Shown: positions 21,413 to 33,762 of the stretch, piece by piece
Numbering within the stretch: position 1 is the first letter of the stretch
Layout: each line of letters opens with the position of its first letter
DNA from: Sordariomycetes sp. S80-01Y
Lineage: Eukaryota > Ascomycota > Sordariomycetes
Assembly (NCBI GenBank): GCA_037042185.1
Contig: JAXQJY010000030.1
Span: 2,232,001 to 2,296,000 of the forward strand
Reading direction: 5' to 3'
DNA length: 64,000 nucleotides
Program-made: the position numbers and the translations under genes
The notes under the pieces: model-generated
The model's database searches: none
What the model was told of the DNA's origin: nothing
Seen by the model: only the letters and a program-made list of their open reading frames with translations

Positions 21413-22786
21413 CATTGCGAAAAGTAACCATACCATGATGGTCCTGCTGACGACGGCTCGGCAACTCTACAAATGAACTGATGTGATGTCTGGTAAGTCG
21501 CAGAATGTTGCTCCCGTTCCCCTCTACCCCCTTGTCGATGATGAGAAACCATTTCAGTTCTGCTTCCGAGTTATAATGACGACTCTTGATAATACCAAAC
21601 CAAGATCTCTGATACATCCAACACCAACTTCCGTTCTTTTTTCCATACTTTCGTCTGGAATCCAGCTAATGGGACAAGCTTGTAGGAACCAACCACTTTA
21701 CTCGGCTTTCGAACAATCTCTCCGTACCACCAAAGGTATGTCGACCTCTTCAAATTTGCGCGCAGCACATCCTCGCACATGATGAAACAAGTTATATCCA
21801 TTCAACGACTTCGTGTCGGCCGAGTCATTCTCTCGCACCTTAGTCGGTTTTATAACCGGCAAGGACGGGTTGTGGAGTTACCTTCGGGTGTCATTTGATT
21901 CCAGTGCTACGTCTTCGGTGTCGTCCGTCTTGGGTGACGCTGAGGATGCGGCCGGTCGAGATGACTGAGTAAACCGGCTTGTCTGACCGAGAATTATGTC
22001 GCATCTTTTCAAATTGCTAAGCTGGCACCCCAAGCTGACATGATGCACAGGTCGTTCTTTGGATTGCAGGTTTTGACCTCGGTGCTCACGACACCTCGAG
22101 CAGCGATTACCCAAATGTTCACCAAGTGGTGTGCGGTGGGCTCTAGTTTCTGGGCCAGACCGCGTGATACATATCGGGGGTTTGCGTTCGTCGCCTTCAG
22201 AATGCTTCCACACCGTGAGAGCTCGTGGTGGTCAAGGAGCGTAACATGCCGCTTTGGAGTCTCAGCGGCAGGCACGCAGTCAGATCCGCATCGCACGCAT
22301 CCTAACAACAAGACTTAGTAGCAATAATTATAGACCTACACTTTTGCGTACGCTACTGCAATAAATACGAGAAATTACTGAAGTCAATCCGTAACCGCTC
22401 CAGTTGAATAAATCATTTTACGAGCTTGGGGAGGGTGGACGGAGAGTGGGTGTCCGCTCGTCCCTGAATCTACAAGCGCGTAGCCAATCAAGGCCCTCGA
22501 TGTGTCCCTGGGACAGCAATCTGACCCAACAATCTGCGTGTCGAAAAGCGACAACACCTTAACCCTTCAACTCTCCCTCGCTGTCCTCACCTTTACTTTC
22601 TATTCCAACTTCACAATCATTTGACAATTGGCAGGCGATTAAACGCGATCAGACGTGATAGATCATTCCGGTTCTCGTTCGATCACTCCGACCAGACTCA
22701 CGACTTCGACACTACGGGCGCCGGCTGGCGCACCGAGCTAAGGGGGTCGGCACCACAGTTGCACTGAGGGGGATCAGGAGCCGTCT
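21413..22786. other. Intergenic and upstream region of ANP1
   Basis: About 1.4 kb without a gene I can support. ORFs are short on both strands. The last 250 bp before the ANP1 start are rich in C and T and carry the probable transcription start area and a short upstream ORF. Confidence 0.4.
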
Positions 22787-22813
22787 ATGTCGCCCCTTCA
22801 GCGATCAATATGA
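22787..22813 (+). promoter_or_regulatory. uORF overlapping the ANP1 start codon
   Basis: An 8-codon upstream ORF, ATG at 22787 and stop TGA at 22811-22813. Its stop overlaps the ANP1 ATG at 22810 in the form ATGA. Such an arrangement can permit termination-reinitiation. Whether the mRNA includes this ATG is not known from sequence. Confidence 0.45.
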
Positions 22814-24462
22814 TTCCAAGGCACCATAATCCAGGCGGCTTTGCCAACGGGCATCCGCGTGAGAAGACGCTTGACTTCTCACCACATCGGTACACCCAGA
22901 TGCATCCCCGTCGCGAAGCCACTCCGTCCCTAACAGGGTTTGCAGATTCCAGCCTCGCGCATCGACGCCGACACATCGCAGCCGCAGGAAGACACTCATT
23001 CGGGTCGGTGCCGTCTTGTTCGCTCTCATAATTGTCTCGATATGGCTCTGGCCAACGAGCTCCGTGGCGGGGCTGGTCTCATTTGGCCTTCTGACTGCTG
23101 GTAGCGACCTCGAGCTCGAGACCGTGCGATACTACGATCTTACAAACGTCCAGGGGACAGCAAGAGGCTGGGAACGAGAAGAGCGCATCCTACTCTGTGT
23201 GCCTCTCAGAGATGCCGAGGCGCATTTGAGCATGTTTTTCTCCCATTTGCACAACTTTACATACCCGCACAACCTCATCGACCTTGCTTTCCTCGTGTCC
23301 GACTCCAAAGATCGAACCCTCGAAGTTTTGGTTGAGAACCTCGAGGCGATTCAAGCGGACCCCGACCCGAAGCAGCCATACGGGGAGATATCCATCATCG
23401 AGAAGGATTTCGGCCAGCAGGTCAATCAGGATGTCGAGAGTCGCCATGGCTTTGCTGCCCAGGCTACACGGAGAAAGTTGATGGCGCAAGCTCGTAACTG
23501 GCTGTTGAGCGCCGCCCTCAGGCCGTATCATTCCTGGGTCTATTGGCGCGATGTTGATGTGGAAACCGCCCCATTCACGATCCTTGAAGATCTGATGCGC
23601 CATAATAAGGATGTAATTGTTCCGAGTATGTCGCGCTGTCTACCATGAAAAGTGCTGGAGCTGACGAGATGGCAGATGTGTGGAGGCCGCTGCCCGACTG
23701 GCTTGGTGGGGAGCAGCCCTACGATTTGAACTCTTGGCAGGAGTCTGAGACTGCTCTCGCCTTGGCCGATACCCTTGATGAAGACGCTGTCATTGTCGAA
23801 GGATACGCCGAGTACGCGACGTGGCGACCTCACTTGGCGTATCTGCGCGATCCTTACGGTGATCCCGATATGGAGATGGAGATTGATGGAGTTGGCGGCG
23901 TCAGCATCTTGGCCAAGGCCAAGGTCTTCCGTTCTGGTGTTCACTTTCCAGCTTTCAGCTTCCAGAAGCATGCTGAGACTGAGGGCTTCGGAAAGATGGC
24001 CCGTCGCATGCAGTACTCGGTTGTGGGTCTACCTCACTACACCATCTGGCACTTGTACGAGCCCAGTGTAGACGATATCAGGCATATGGAGGTAAGGACA
24101 GACCGAGACGCCTCAATCGTTGCCAGTGACTGACTTGTCTGTAGGAGATGGAGCAGGAGCGTGCCTTGCGCGAGTATGAGGAAGAAGAGAAGAAGAAGAA
24201 GGCCGCTAAAATTAAAGAAGAGTTCGGGGACGCCGATACGCAGTGGAAGAAGGATCAACAGGACATGCAGAACATGGAGGCTCAGAAGAACCCCAAGAAG
24301 CCCGCCGCGCCTGGAGCTGGAGTCAAAGCAGCTCAAGAAGCTCAGGGGGCTGCTGCGGCGGCGGCAGCGGCGGCCAAGGGAGCTGGGGCTGATGCAGGGG
24401 CTGGAGCTGGAGCCGGAGCTAACAAGGTGGGCGGCGCAAACGGGGATAGAGTTGCTGCATGA
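22810..24462 (+). CDS. ANP1: Mannan polymerase II complex subunit Anp1 (GT62 mannosyltransferase)
   Basis: Four exons, 22810-22889, 22946-23625, 23676-24091 and 24145-24462, encode 497 aa. The introns are 56, 50 and 53 nt. The first changes frame and brings the cytosolic N-terminus into frame with the membrane anchor VLFALIIVSIWLW (about 50-65), making a type II Golgi protein. The GT62 domain follows, with YYDLTNVQGTARGWEREERI, DLAFLVSDS, NWLLSAAL and the DVDVET motif, where the acidic residues are expected to bind the metal and nucleotide sugar. The domain continues in exon 3 with GEQPYDLNSWQES and GGVSILAKAKVFRSGV. The tail is a charged Lys/Glu helix and then an Ala/Gly low-complexity run. 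It should extend alpha-1,6-mannan on N-glycans in the cis-Golgi. Confidence 0.95.
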
Positions 24463-25024
24463 GGCGTCTGATTTGTATCATACTGTTATACATGGAGCTA
24501 TCGGGGAAACTTTGAATTGATTTGCACGAACATGCACGGGCTACCAGCAGTCGTCTGGGGCAAGGGGGGCTGTCAGTCCTGCAACTGCGCTGTCTGGTCT
24601 CAGGACACTTCTGTACCGATACCGACGCAGTACTTCACTGGTATCTCTTTCAGATACAGAATTACTTCTTCATCGCTCCAAAATAAATTCTTGATCAACT
24701 AAATCGAATCCGCCCCCTGAATGCCTCGGATCGATGGCCTTGAAGTGTGGACCAATCATGACGGAGCTCGGACGACACCGTTGAACGTCAAGCGGCAGGG
24801 CAGGGGTCAGGCTACTCGCAGCTCTGTCCTCCAGTCTCGAACCTCGACTTGTCGAAGCTCGAGAGCCACCCACCTCCGCTGCCCCAAGGACACGTTTGTT
24901 AGTAATGTTTGTTGTTGGTTGAGTTCTACTTCTTTCCTTTGTTCTAAAGGGTAGGCAGACCAATCTCTGTGCGTACACGCGCCGCGGCTGACCACACCCA
25001 GCGACTGCTAGAATCCCGAAAACC
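24463..25024. promoter_or_regulatory. ANP1 3' region and GEA promoter
   Basis: 560 bp between tandem plus-strand genes. The second half is T/C-rich before the GEA ATG. No credible ORF is present. Confidence 0.4.
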
Positions 25025-28000
25025 ATGAATCGCGATGCCCTCGCATCCAGTACCATGGACGCCTCTCTGTCCCTTGGCTCCGCGGCAATAGCCACCCGCG
25101 ACACCCCCCGCATGCAATACCGCAGCCGGCCTGTATCCGTTGCCGTCGATCCTGTCTCGCTCGTCATCTCTGAGTGCATCTCCATCACCTCGGCCATCCA
25201 AAAGCACGCGCGCTCCCAGCATTCCTCCGTTTCGGCCATTCTGGGCGGCAATCCGAATCCTATACAGCTCGGTCCACCGAATCCATCCTTGAGAGCAAAA
25301 TCGAAAGGCTCCTCGAGCAACTCGGCTGGCGATGGCGCTGATGATGGAGACCTGGGGAACAGATGGGGCCTCAGAGGTCAACGGGGGAAGAGCATGCAGG
25401 ACAACCCGATGATCGCTGGCTTTGGCAAGTTGCGTCATGAGATAGCTGGTCGAAAGGGTATGTCGATATGTGCTATGGCTACCGGCCGCAACGACGACTT
25501 TGCGCTGACCAATTTTGCAGACATACGCTCCTTCGACGCTCCATCACTGCTCGCCCCTTTCCTTCACGTTATCCAAGCCAAGGGTACCGCCGCACCAATC
25601 ACGATTCTCGCTCTCGGCGCTTTGCGCAAGTTTCTGGCTTACGGTTTCGTGTGTCCCGAGTCTCCACGATTTGCGCACGCCATGCAGTCCCTCTCCGCGG
25701 CCGTTACTCACTGCCAGTTCGATATCAGCGATTCGGGCCAGGTTGAGGTTGTGCTTCTCATGATATTGAATCTCATGGAGGATATGATGTCGGGACCGGG
25801 CGGCGATATCCTGAGCGATGAAAGCGTTTGCGACATGATGGGGCGGGGTCTGGCTATCTGCTCCCAGCCTAGGTTCTCTCCTGTGCTGAGACGAACGGCC
25901 GAAGCTGCCATGGTGCGGATGTGTCAGATCATATTTGAGGATGTCAAACATCTCGAGGTGGAAGCTGGGCCAGAAGCCGAGGCTTTGGATCAGAGGACAC
26001 AAGAGGATATGGGCAATGTCCGCATAAGCAACCACGCTGCAGAGCGAGCGTCTGCAACGCCAGCCATAGGGACACCGGCAGGCGGCACCCCCCAGATCGG
26101 GACTCCGGCTACGGAGAACCCTCCTACAAAGACCTTCGCAGAAGGCTCTGAGCGTGCCCAGAGCTCTGAAGAGGACTCGAAGGAGGAAGGGGCCGGTGAG
26201 AAGGATACGCATGCGGTGAAGGAGTCCAGCGTGTCTGAAGACTCAAGAGACGACGAAGATGCCGAGACCACTGATGAGACTGAGGACACAGAGTCAGTTG
26301 ATCTAAAACCTTACTCTCTGCCTTCGGTGAGGGAGCTCTTCAGGGTTCTAGTCAACTTCCTCGACCCTCACGACCGCCATCACACCGACACCATGAGGGT
26401 CATGGCTATGCGTATAATTCACGTTGCGCTGGAGGTAGCAGGTCCTTTCATTGCTCGACATCCCGCTTTAGCCACCATCGCCGAAGATCGCCTGTGTTGT
26501 TACCTCTTTCAGCTCGTCAGATCGGACAACATGGCTATCTTGCAAGAGTCCTTGATAGTGGCGGGGACCTTACTTGCGACGTGTCGACCGGTTCTCAAGC
26601 TTCAGCAAGAGCTCTTCTTGTCGTATCTGGTAGCATGCCTTCATCCTACCGTTGAGATACCTAGGGAGCCCGGAATTGACCCCTCTCTATACGCGGGCAT
26701 TCCCCAGACTCCTAAGCTGGTCAAACCACCAAGCACACCCACGCAACCCACCAGTGGGCGGAATACCCCTGTGCAAGTCAAAGATCGCCAGAAATTGGGG
26801 CTAGAGGGTGGTGCGCGGAAACCAGATGCCCGCCAAGCCATGGTGGAAGGCATAGGTGTTCTCTCCAGAATGCCCACATTCATCGTCGAATTGTTTGTCA
26901 ACTACGATTGCGATGCTGACCGCTCGGATCTGTGCGAGGACACCATAGGCCTATTATCGCGGAATGCGCTTCCTGACTCTGCTACTTGGAGTACGACAAG
27001 CGTGCCACCGCTGTGTCTCGATGCATTGTTACGCTTCATCCAATTCATTGCGGAGCGACTGGACGATGAGCCCGTCAGCGAAGGGTATCCAGACCCAGAT
27101 GTTTTGAGAGTGCAGCGGCAGAAGAAGAAGACGATCGTGCGAGGGACATCGAAGTTCAACGAGAAGCCCATGGCCGGTCTCGGTTACCTCGAGCAACAAG
27201 GCATCATCAAGGATGCTAGAGATCCCGTCGAGGTTGCCAAGTTCCTCAAGGGGACATCGCGGGTTTCCAAGTCGGTGCTGGGCGACTATCTGTCGAAACG
27301 CGGGAATGAAGCTATCCTGAAAGCCTTCTTGGATCAATTTGACTTTACGGGCAAGCGTGTTGATGAGGCCATGCGAGCACTTTTGGAAACTTTCCGTCTG
27401 CCAGGCGAGGCTCCTCTGATTGCGGCAATTGTCGAAGCCTTCTCGGCGAGGTATATGCAGAGCGCTAATCCTCCTGAAGTCGCTGACAACGACGCTGTCT
27501 TTGTTCTCACCTATGCTATCATCCTTCTTAACACCGACCAACACAACCCGAATATGAAGGCCAAGCGCATGACACCAGAGGACTTCGCCAAAAACCTCCG
27601 CGGAACCAACAACGGCAAGGACTTCCCACCTGAGTATGTACAGGAGATATACGAAGCCATAAAATCCGACGAAATCATCCTCCCAGATGAGCACGACAAT
27701 AAGCATGCCTTCGACTACGCGTGGCGCGAGTTGCTGCTGAAGACCGAATCCGCTGGGCCCCTTATTGTCTGCGATACGAACATATACGATGCCGACATGT
27801 TTGCTGCGACGTGGAGACCTATCGTGTCTACGCTGTCGTATGTATTCATGTCTGCGAGCGACGATGCAGTCTTCGCCCGGATTGTGACGGGCTTCGACGA
27901 GTGCGCGCGGATAGCGGCCAAGTATGAGAACAAGGAGGCGCTGGATCAGATCATCTACTGCCTAAGCCACATGACCACCCTTGCGGCTGACATGCGCTAC

Positions 28001-29992
28001 AACACCGCTCTCAACACCGAGGTGCAGGCGGGCGACGGCAGTGTCATGGTCAGCGAGTTGGCTGTCAAGCTTGGAAGAGACTTCCGCGCCCAGCTGGCTA
28101 CACTGGTGTTGTTCAGGGTGGTCACCGGTAACGAGGCTCTGATCAGCAAGAGCTGGAGACACGTCATTCGCATCCTGCTCAACCTCTTCGTCAACTCTCT
28201 AGCTCAACCCTTCTCCTCTCCCGACTTGCCAGAATTTCCGATTCCAGCCATTCCACTTCAGTCGCCATCGCAGGTCATTGATAGAGCCGCGAGATCTGCC
28301 GAGACTGGCTTCTTCTCCGCTTTCACCTCTTACATCTCCAGCTACGCGGCCGACGACCCTCCGGAGCCTTCCGATGAGGAACTAGAGAGCACTTTGTGCA
28401 CGGTCGACTGTGTGAAGTCCTGCAAGGTTGAGAATGTTTTCTCGAACATCGCAAGACTACCACCTTCGTCTACCAAGACACTTATTCAAGCGTTGCTCAG
28501 CCAACTCCCCGAGAGCAATCACGAGGCCGTCATCACTGTGAAGCAGGAGGGTCTGGCTACTCCTCCGCCCAACGGGCAGAACACAAGCGGACCTCTCAAG
28601 TATGACCCGACAGTTGCATTCCTGCTTGAGTTTGTGACAAGACTGGCTATCAAGGACGACGAAGCAATTGAGGCCATGGGCAAGGAGGTCTTCGACACAA
28701 TGCAGGGTATTCTACGCGATCCGGCTCAGTGGCACCCTATTACTGTGTCACGAGCGACCTTCTACGCCCTGAAATTACTGAAGGCTAGCTATGACCACGA
28801 CTACGCAAACGTTCCATACCTGCTGCACAGTATCGCCACACTTCCTCAAAACGTCCTCATCAAGGCCTCTGATCTGACCTTGGCCGGTCTGACAGTCTGC
28901 ATTGATCAGCCCGGTCCCTTGAGGAGCGAGATCATGACGTCTCCTGACTTCTGGAAACTTCTCCACACGTTGTCAAAGAGTCCCAAGTCTGCAGCTATGG
29001 TCTTCGGCATCCTTGAAAGGGGTACCTCAGGCAACCCCCCTGCCATCATGGCTGACAACTATGAGGCCGCTGTCGGTCTGCTGAACGAATTTGCAACAGC
29101 AGCGATATCACGAACTGCGCCTGAGTCAGAGTCGAGTCCAAGGAGACCAGAGCAGCAGGTTGAGAAGCCTAAGAAGAAGGATGAGAAGGCTGTTGCGAGA
29201 GGGTGCAAAGCCATCAACATCTTACAAAACATGACGGCGCGCATCCCGCAGCTCATCGAGCAGTCCCATCTCGAGAGCAGTGAGGCCTGGTCAGCATACT
29301 GGCTTCCCATCTTCCAAGCTTTGACAACGCAGTGTACCAGTCCTTGCCGCGAGGTACGACAGCTTGCCTTCTCTGCCCTGCAAAGAGCGCTGCTGTCGCC
29401 CGAGCTCACTTCGAACGACCCCAAGGAGTGGACTGCCATCTTCAGCAGCGTGCTGTTCCCGCTGATCCACCGACTCCTCAAGCCCGAGGTTTTCTCGAGT
29501 GACCGTGACGGGATGAGTGAAATGCGCGTACAGGCTGCTTCTCTACTTTGCAAGGTGTTTTTGCAGTACCTCGTCGTGCTATCTGAGTGGGAGGGTATGC
29601 TCGATCTCTGGATCAAGGTCATCGAAATTATGGACCGTCTTAAGAACAGCGGACAAGGAGACAGCTTGGTAAGTCCTCTATATAGTAACTTGTCCCATCG
29701 GATAAATACTAACGTGGAATAGGAGGAGGCAGTACGAGAGAACTTGAAAAACGTTCTGCTTTTCATGGCCAGCAGCGGATATTTAGTCTCGCCTAAGCAG
29801 GAACCCTCAAAAGAGCAGCTCTGGACAGAGACCTGGAAGCGCATCGACCGTTTCCTGCCAGATCTGAGGGGGGAGCTGGCGCTTGATGTAGAGGAGGAAC
29901 CGGAGAAGGCTGAGGAAGAAAAAGCAGCCGTTGCAACGGAGCCGGATGCTGAGGTCGCTGAGGAGAAAAAATCCAGCGAGGCTGAGGCATAG
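25025..29992 (+). CDS. GEA1: ARF guanine-nucleotide exchange factor, Gea1/Gea2 (GBF1-type Sec7 protein)
   Basis: Three exons, 25025-25457, 25521-29668 and 29723-29992, give 1616 aa. The first intron (63 nt; GTATGT, GCTGAC, TTTTGCAG) has a length divisible by three and no stop, so the genome reads straight through it; I treat it as an intron because family proteins lack these 21 residues. The last intron is 54 nt with ACTAAC. The order is that of GBF1/Gea proteins: DCB region, an acidic Ser/Thr linker (about 330-410), HUS region with VELFVNYDCDADRSDLCED, the Sec7 domain (about 720-910) with catalytic Glu in FRLPGEAPL and YAIILLNTDQHNPN, then HDS repeats. The tail is acidic (Glu/Ala). It activates ARF1 at the cis-Golgi for COPI vesicle formation and is the usual brefeldin A target. 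One gene stands for yeast's GEA1/GEA2 pair. Confidence 0.95.
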
Positions 29993-30743
29993 ATGTGATT
30001 TGGCAAGCGATGATAAGGCGCCTGGCCACCTTTGTATTCAAGATCGGGTGGTGTACAAGTCGGTGGATAACAGCGGTGTATATATTGACGGGGTTGGGAT
30101 ATGATGCTCTTACGTTTGAAGATAGTCCTAAACCCATATAGAAGTCAGCAACATAGAAGAGGCCCTTACCTTGGACTAAAGCGAGAATTGAAATGCAGGT
30201 GTTCTGACAACTGGGATCGTGAGCGTGATGCGTACGCCATGCGCATACAAGTCTTGAGCAACGGCTCTCTGGTTGAAAAATTTAATGCCATTCAGGAGCA
30301 ATTTGAAGATACACTGATGATTTCTAGCCGTGCGAATGGGGATACGAAGTCGAATGGGTAGTCAACCGTCTACCTACTCATTCGGTCGGTATTAGGGCGA
30401 GACTTCGGCTTGTGCTGGATACCTAAGTACATATGCTTAGTCACTACGTCATCGTTCCGACCTTAGCTTCGTGTATGGAGCTTAGAGCCCATCTGGAGAC
30501 CCTGATGCCCAAGCATTGGACAGGACTCGTGGACTTTGAGCTGCACGTCACACGACCTCAGAGCCTCAACCAGAAGTGTGATGGAGCGAGAGCTTCGCAC
30601 AGGTCTCTCGTATTCTTTTCTCAACCACACGATAAGCCGAGACGAAACGGTCGAGCCCCTTACAGCAGAGACCTCACACGAAGCCTCTCCATCATGATCA
30701 CGATAAAACTAGATCGATAGAACGCCATACCGCTCGAGTCGAG
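29993..30743. promoter_or_regulatory. GEA 3' region and FIG4 promoter
   Basis: 750 bp between tandem genes. Two ORFs of 86 and 95 codons lie here, with no recognisable motifs. An 8-codon upstream ORF sits at 30694-30720, 23 bases before the FIG4 ATG. Confidence 0.4.
30694..30720 (+). promoter_or_regulatory. Short uORF before FIG4
   Basis: ATG at 30694, eight codons, TAG at 30718-30720, ending 23 bases upstream of the FIG4 start. If included in the mRNA it could dampen translation. Transcript ends are unknown. Confidence 0.3.
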
Positions 30744-33702
30744 ATGGCCGATTCGGCAAGCCATGCTTCCCATGAGGAGGAACCTGTCAGGCTCGACACC
30801 AAGTCCGACGCCGAGACTGACGCGCCCGTCTTTCCATCGCTCGAGAACAACGCTGCGACCACCACGCCGCCATCTTCCGAGCCAGGCAATCCAGCAAGGA
30901 TTCGCACCGACATCGACAACGACCAAGATGAACCTGCCGTCGCCACGCCCTTTGTTCGCGCCACAAGCCCGGACTCGGCGGCCCCCCGCGGTCTGCCGCC
31001 CGCAACGGCCAATGCGCACGACAAGACGCCCGACCGCATGACTTACAAGATGCACAAGTTCAGCTTGTACGAGACTGCCAGTCGCTTCTACATTATCGGG
31101 GTTGACGTCAGCGAGAAGTGGTATCGGGTTCTCAAGATTGACCGTACCGCGGACGGCGCCGAGCTTAACATGACCGACGACAAGATTGTCTACAGTATCA
31201 AAGAGATGAATCAGCTACTGGACACGATTGACGATGGCAACAAGGCTAGCGGCGGCATCAAGCTGCGCTGTACGACGTGGGGCCTACTAGGCTTCATCAA
31301 GTTTACGGGACCGTACTACATGCTCCTCATCACCAAGAAGAGCACCGTTGCCATGATTGGAGGACATTACATCTACCAGATTGAGGCCACTGAGCTTGTC
31401 CCCCTGACCCCAGCCCGTCACAAGCCAGACTCGCGCAACACGGAGGAGCAGAGGTTCTTGGGCATCTTGAACAACCTTGACCTCACCAGGTCCTTCTACT
31501 ACAGCTACTCGTACGACGTTACCAGGACCTTGCAGCATAACATCACCCGCGAGAGGAATTGCATGGCACAAGGGCGCCCGATGCACGCAGATGACGATCT
31601 GAATGGCATGTTCGTTTGGAACGACTATCTCCTTCAACCAGCCGCGGCCTCCTGTAGAGACCCCTTCGACTGGTGTCGACCCATCATCCATGGATACATA
31701 GACCAGGCCGCTCTATCCATCTACGGTCGCACCGCGCACATCACGGTAATAGCGCGTCGATCTCGATACTTTGCTGGGGCTCGATTCCTCAAACGTGGTG
31801 CGAATGATTTGGTAGGTTTGAATAGGGAACCAAGATTACGCGACAGCATGGAGCTAACATCTCTAGGGCTACGTCGCAAACGACGTCGAGACGGAGCAAA
31901 TTGTAGCCGAGTCCCTCACCACGTCATTCCATCTACCCGGTCAACGTCTGTACTGCAGCCCTCAATACACATCCTATGTCCAGCATCGCGGCAGTATACC
32001 GTTATACTGGACTCAAGACAATACTGGAGTGACGCCGAAGCCACCGATCGAGTTGAATCTTGTCGACCCCTTCTACAGCGCAGCCGCATTACACTTCGAT
32101 AATCTATTTGAGCGCTATGGTGCCCCCATCTACGTCATCAATCTCATCAAATCCAAGGAGCGTCAGCCGCGTGAGTCGAAGCTCCTTAGTGAGTACACGA
32201 ATGCGATCAACTATCTCAACCAATTCCTGCCTGAAGGGAAGAAGATTCTCCACAAAGCTTGGGACATGAGTAGAGCCTCCAAAGTAAGGGGCGGCGATGT
32301 CATTGGGAATCTAGAGCTTATCGCTGAATCTGTGCTGGAGACCACCGGCTTCTTTCAGAATGGTGATGGGGTGACCAGCCCGGTAAGCGCCCAGAATGGT
32401 GTTGCCCGCACGAACTGCATCGACTGCCTCGACCGCACAAACGCCGCCCAGTTCGTCATTGGCAAGAGGGCGTTGGGGCATCAGCTTCACGCACTTGGCA
32501 TCTTGGAAGACACAACAGTCGACTATGACACCGACGCAGTCAATCTCTTCACCCACATGTGGCACGATCATGGAGACACTATTGCTGTACAATACGGCGG
32601 ATCGCAACTCGTCAACACCATGGAGACGTACCGCAAGATCAACCAGTGGACAAGCCATTCGCGGGACATGATCGAGAGTTTCAAGAGGTATTACAACAAC
32701 TCGTTCCTAGACAACCAACGTCAGGAAGCCTACAACCTCTTCCTAGGCAACTACATCTTTGCTCAGGGACAGCCCATGTTGTGGGATCTAGCGACTGATT
32801 ACTACCTTCATCACGCAGATCCCCGAGAGTGGTCCGCTGCAGCCAAGCATGACTACATCAACTGGTTCACGCCGGAGCATCTAGCTGAACGCAAAATCCC
32901 TCCGTTCGTGCCTTTTCGAGGAAGGAGAAGTCGTGCGCGCCCGGTTGAGTTTTTTGACGACTACTGGCTCGAGTACTACCGACCTGCGATTCTCTCATCC
33001 TTCCCCAAGATGTTTGCGTACAGGATGAACTCCACTATCAAATATATCCCCTTCAAATCCACGCAGGATGGCCGGTACGACCTCAGCCCCTTCCGTGTGC
33101 GCACAGAAGGTGACATGGACGAGAGAAGGCGAGTCCGCAAAGCTCCATCTCTGCTTGCGCCGCCGAATCAGGCAAACGCCACGCTTCCCACCGACCCGAA
33201 CAGAGCCAAGGGCGTTCCTTCATGGATGCAGGACCCAGGCCACCTGAAAACGGGCCCTAGAGCAGAATCCCCTGTGAAGGCAAGCGGCAAGAATGAGAAG
33301 CCGACAGCCTTGGAAAAGACCAAGGCAGCTCAGCTCAATTTCACTGCGTCTGTCAAAAGATCCCTCTCGCCAACGGTGCCAGAGCAAGAAATTACCGACT
33401 ATGGTCGCTATATCAGGCACCCTCAAGAGATTCCACTAGTGGTGTCTAGCCACACTCCTGCCGATGTTGACTCGTCCGAGTATCAGGAGTATGTTTATGG
33501 CGAGTGGAGGGAAGATGGGCTTATGGTAACTGGCGTGGAAGATGAGATCGATGTCTACACCGAGTTGATCACAGTCGGGGACAACCCGCTGACGGTGACT
33601 GAGGAGGACGCGCCGAAGAAACGATACAAGGCCTATCGCAAATGGCTCAGAGGCAAGTCCTTCTTCAAGCAGCAGATGGTTGACGCTACGGGGCCCGATT
33701 AG
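30744..33702 (+). CDS. FIG4: Polyphosphoinositide phosphatase Fig4 (Sac domain)
   Basis: Two exons, 30744-31811 and 31867-33702, give 967 aa. The 55-nt intron (GTAGGT to TCTCTAG with GAGCTAAC) sits between GARFLKRGANDL and GYVANDVETEQI, a continuous Sac-domain sequence. An acidic disordered N-terminus (1-95) is followed by the Sac domain: KFSLYETASRFYIIGVD, LRCTTWGLLGFIKFTGPYYM, DPFDWCRPIIHGYIDQ, and the catalytic loop RTNCIDCLDRTNAAQF (about 537, CX5R type). The C-terminal part carries PVEFFDDYWLEYYRP, typical of Fig4. Fig4 works with Fab1 and Vac14 on endolysosomal or vacuolar membranes to control PI(3,5)P2. The gene is convergent with TTI2, with only 60 bp between stop codons. Confidence 0.95.
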
Positions 33703-33762
33703 GACTCTGGTGCCGAGGAATTTCCCGGATTGCATCTGGTTGGATCTTGCGTCTCCACACGA

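Noticed and set aside
22640-22700. tRNA-like B-box (GTTCGATCAC)
   Set aside because: No matching A-box, acceptor stem or cloverleaf could be drawn; no tRNA was found by eye elsewhere in the window.
29059-30006. 315-codon minus-strand ORF
   Set aside because: It lies antisense to the 3' end of GEA, crosses its last intron and has Ser-rich content typical of a shadow frame.
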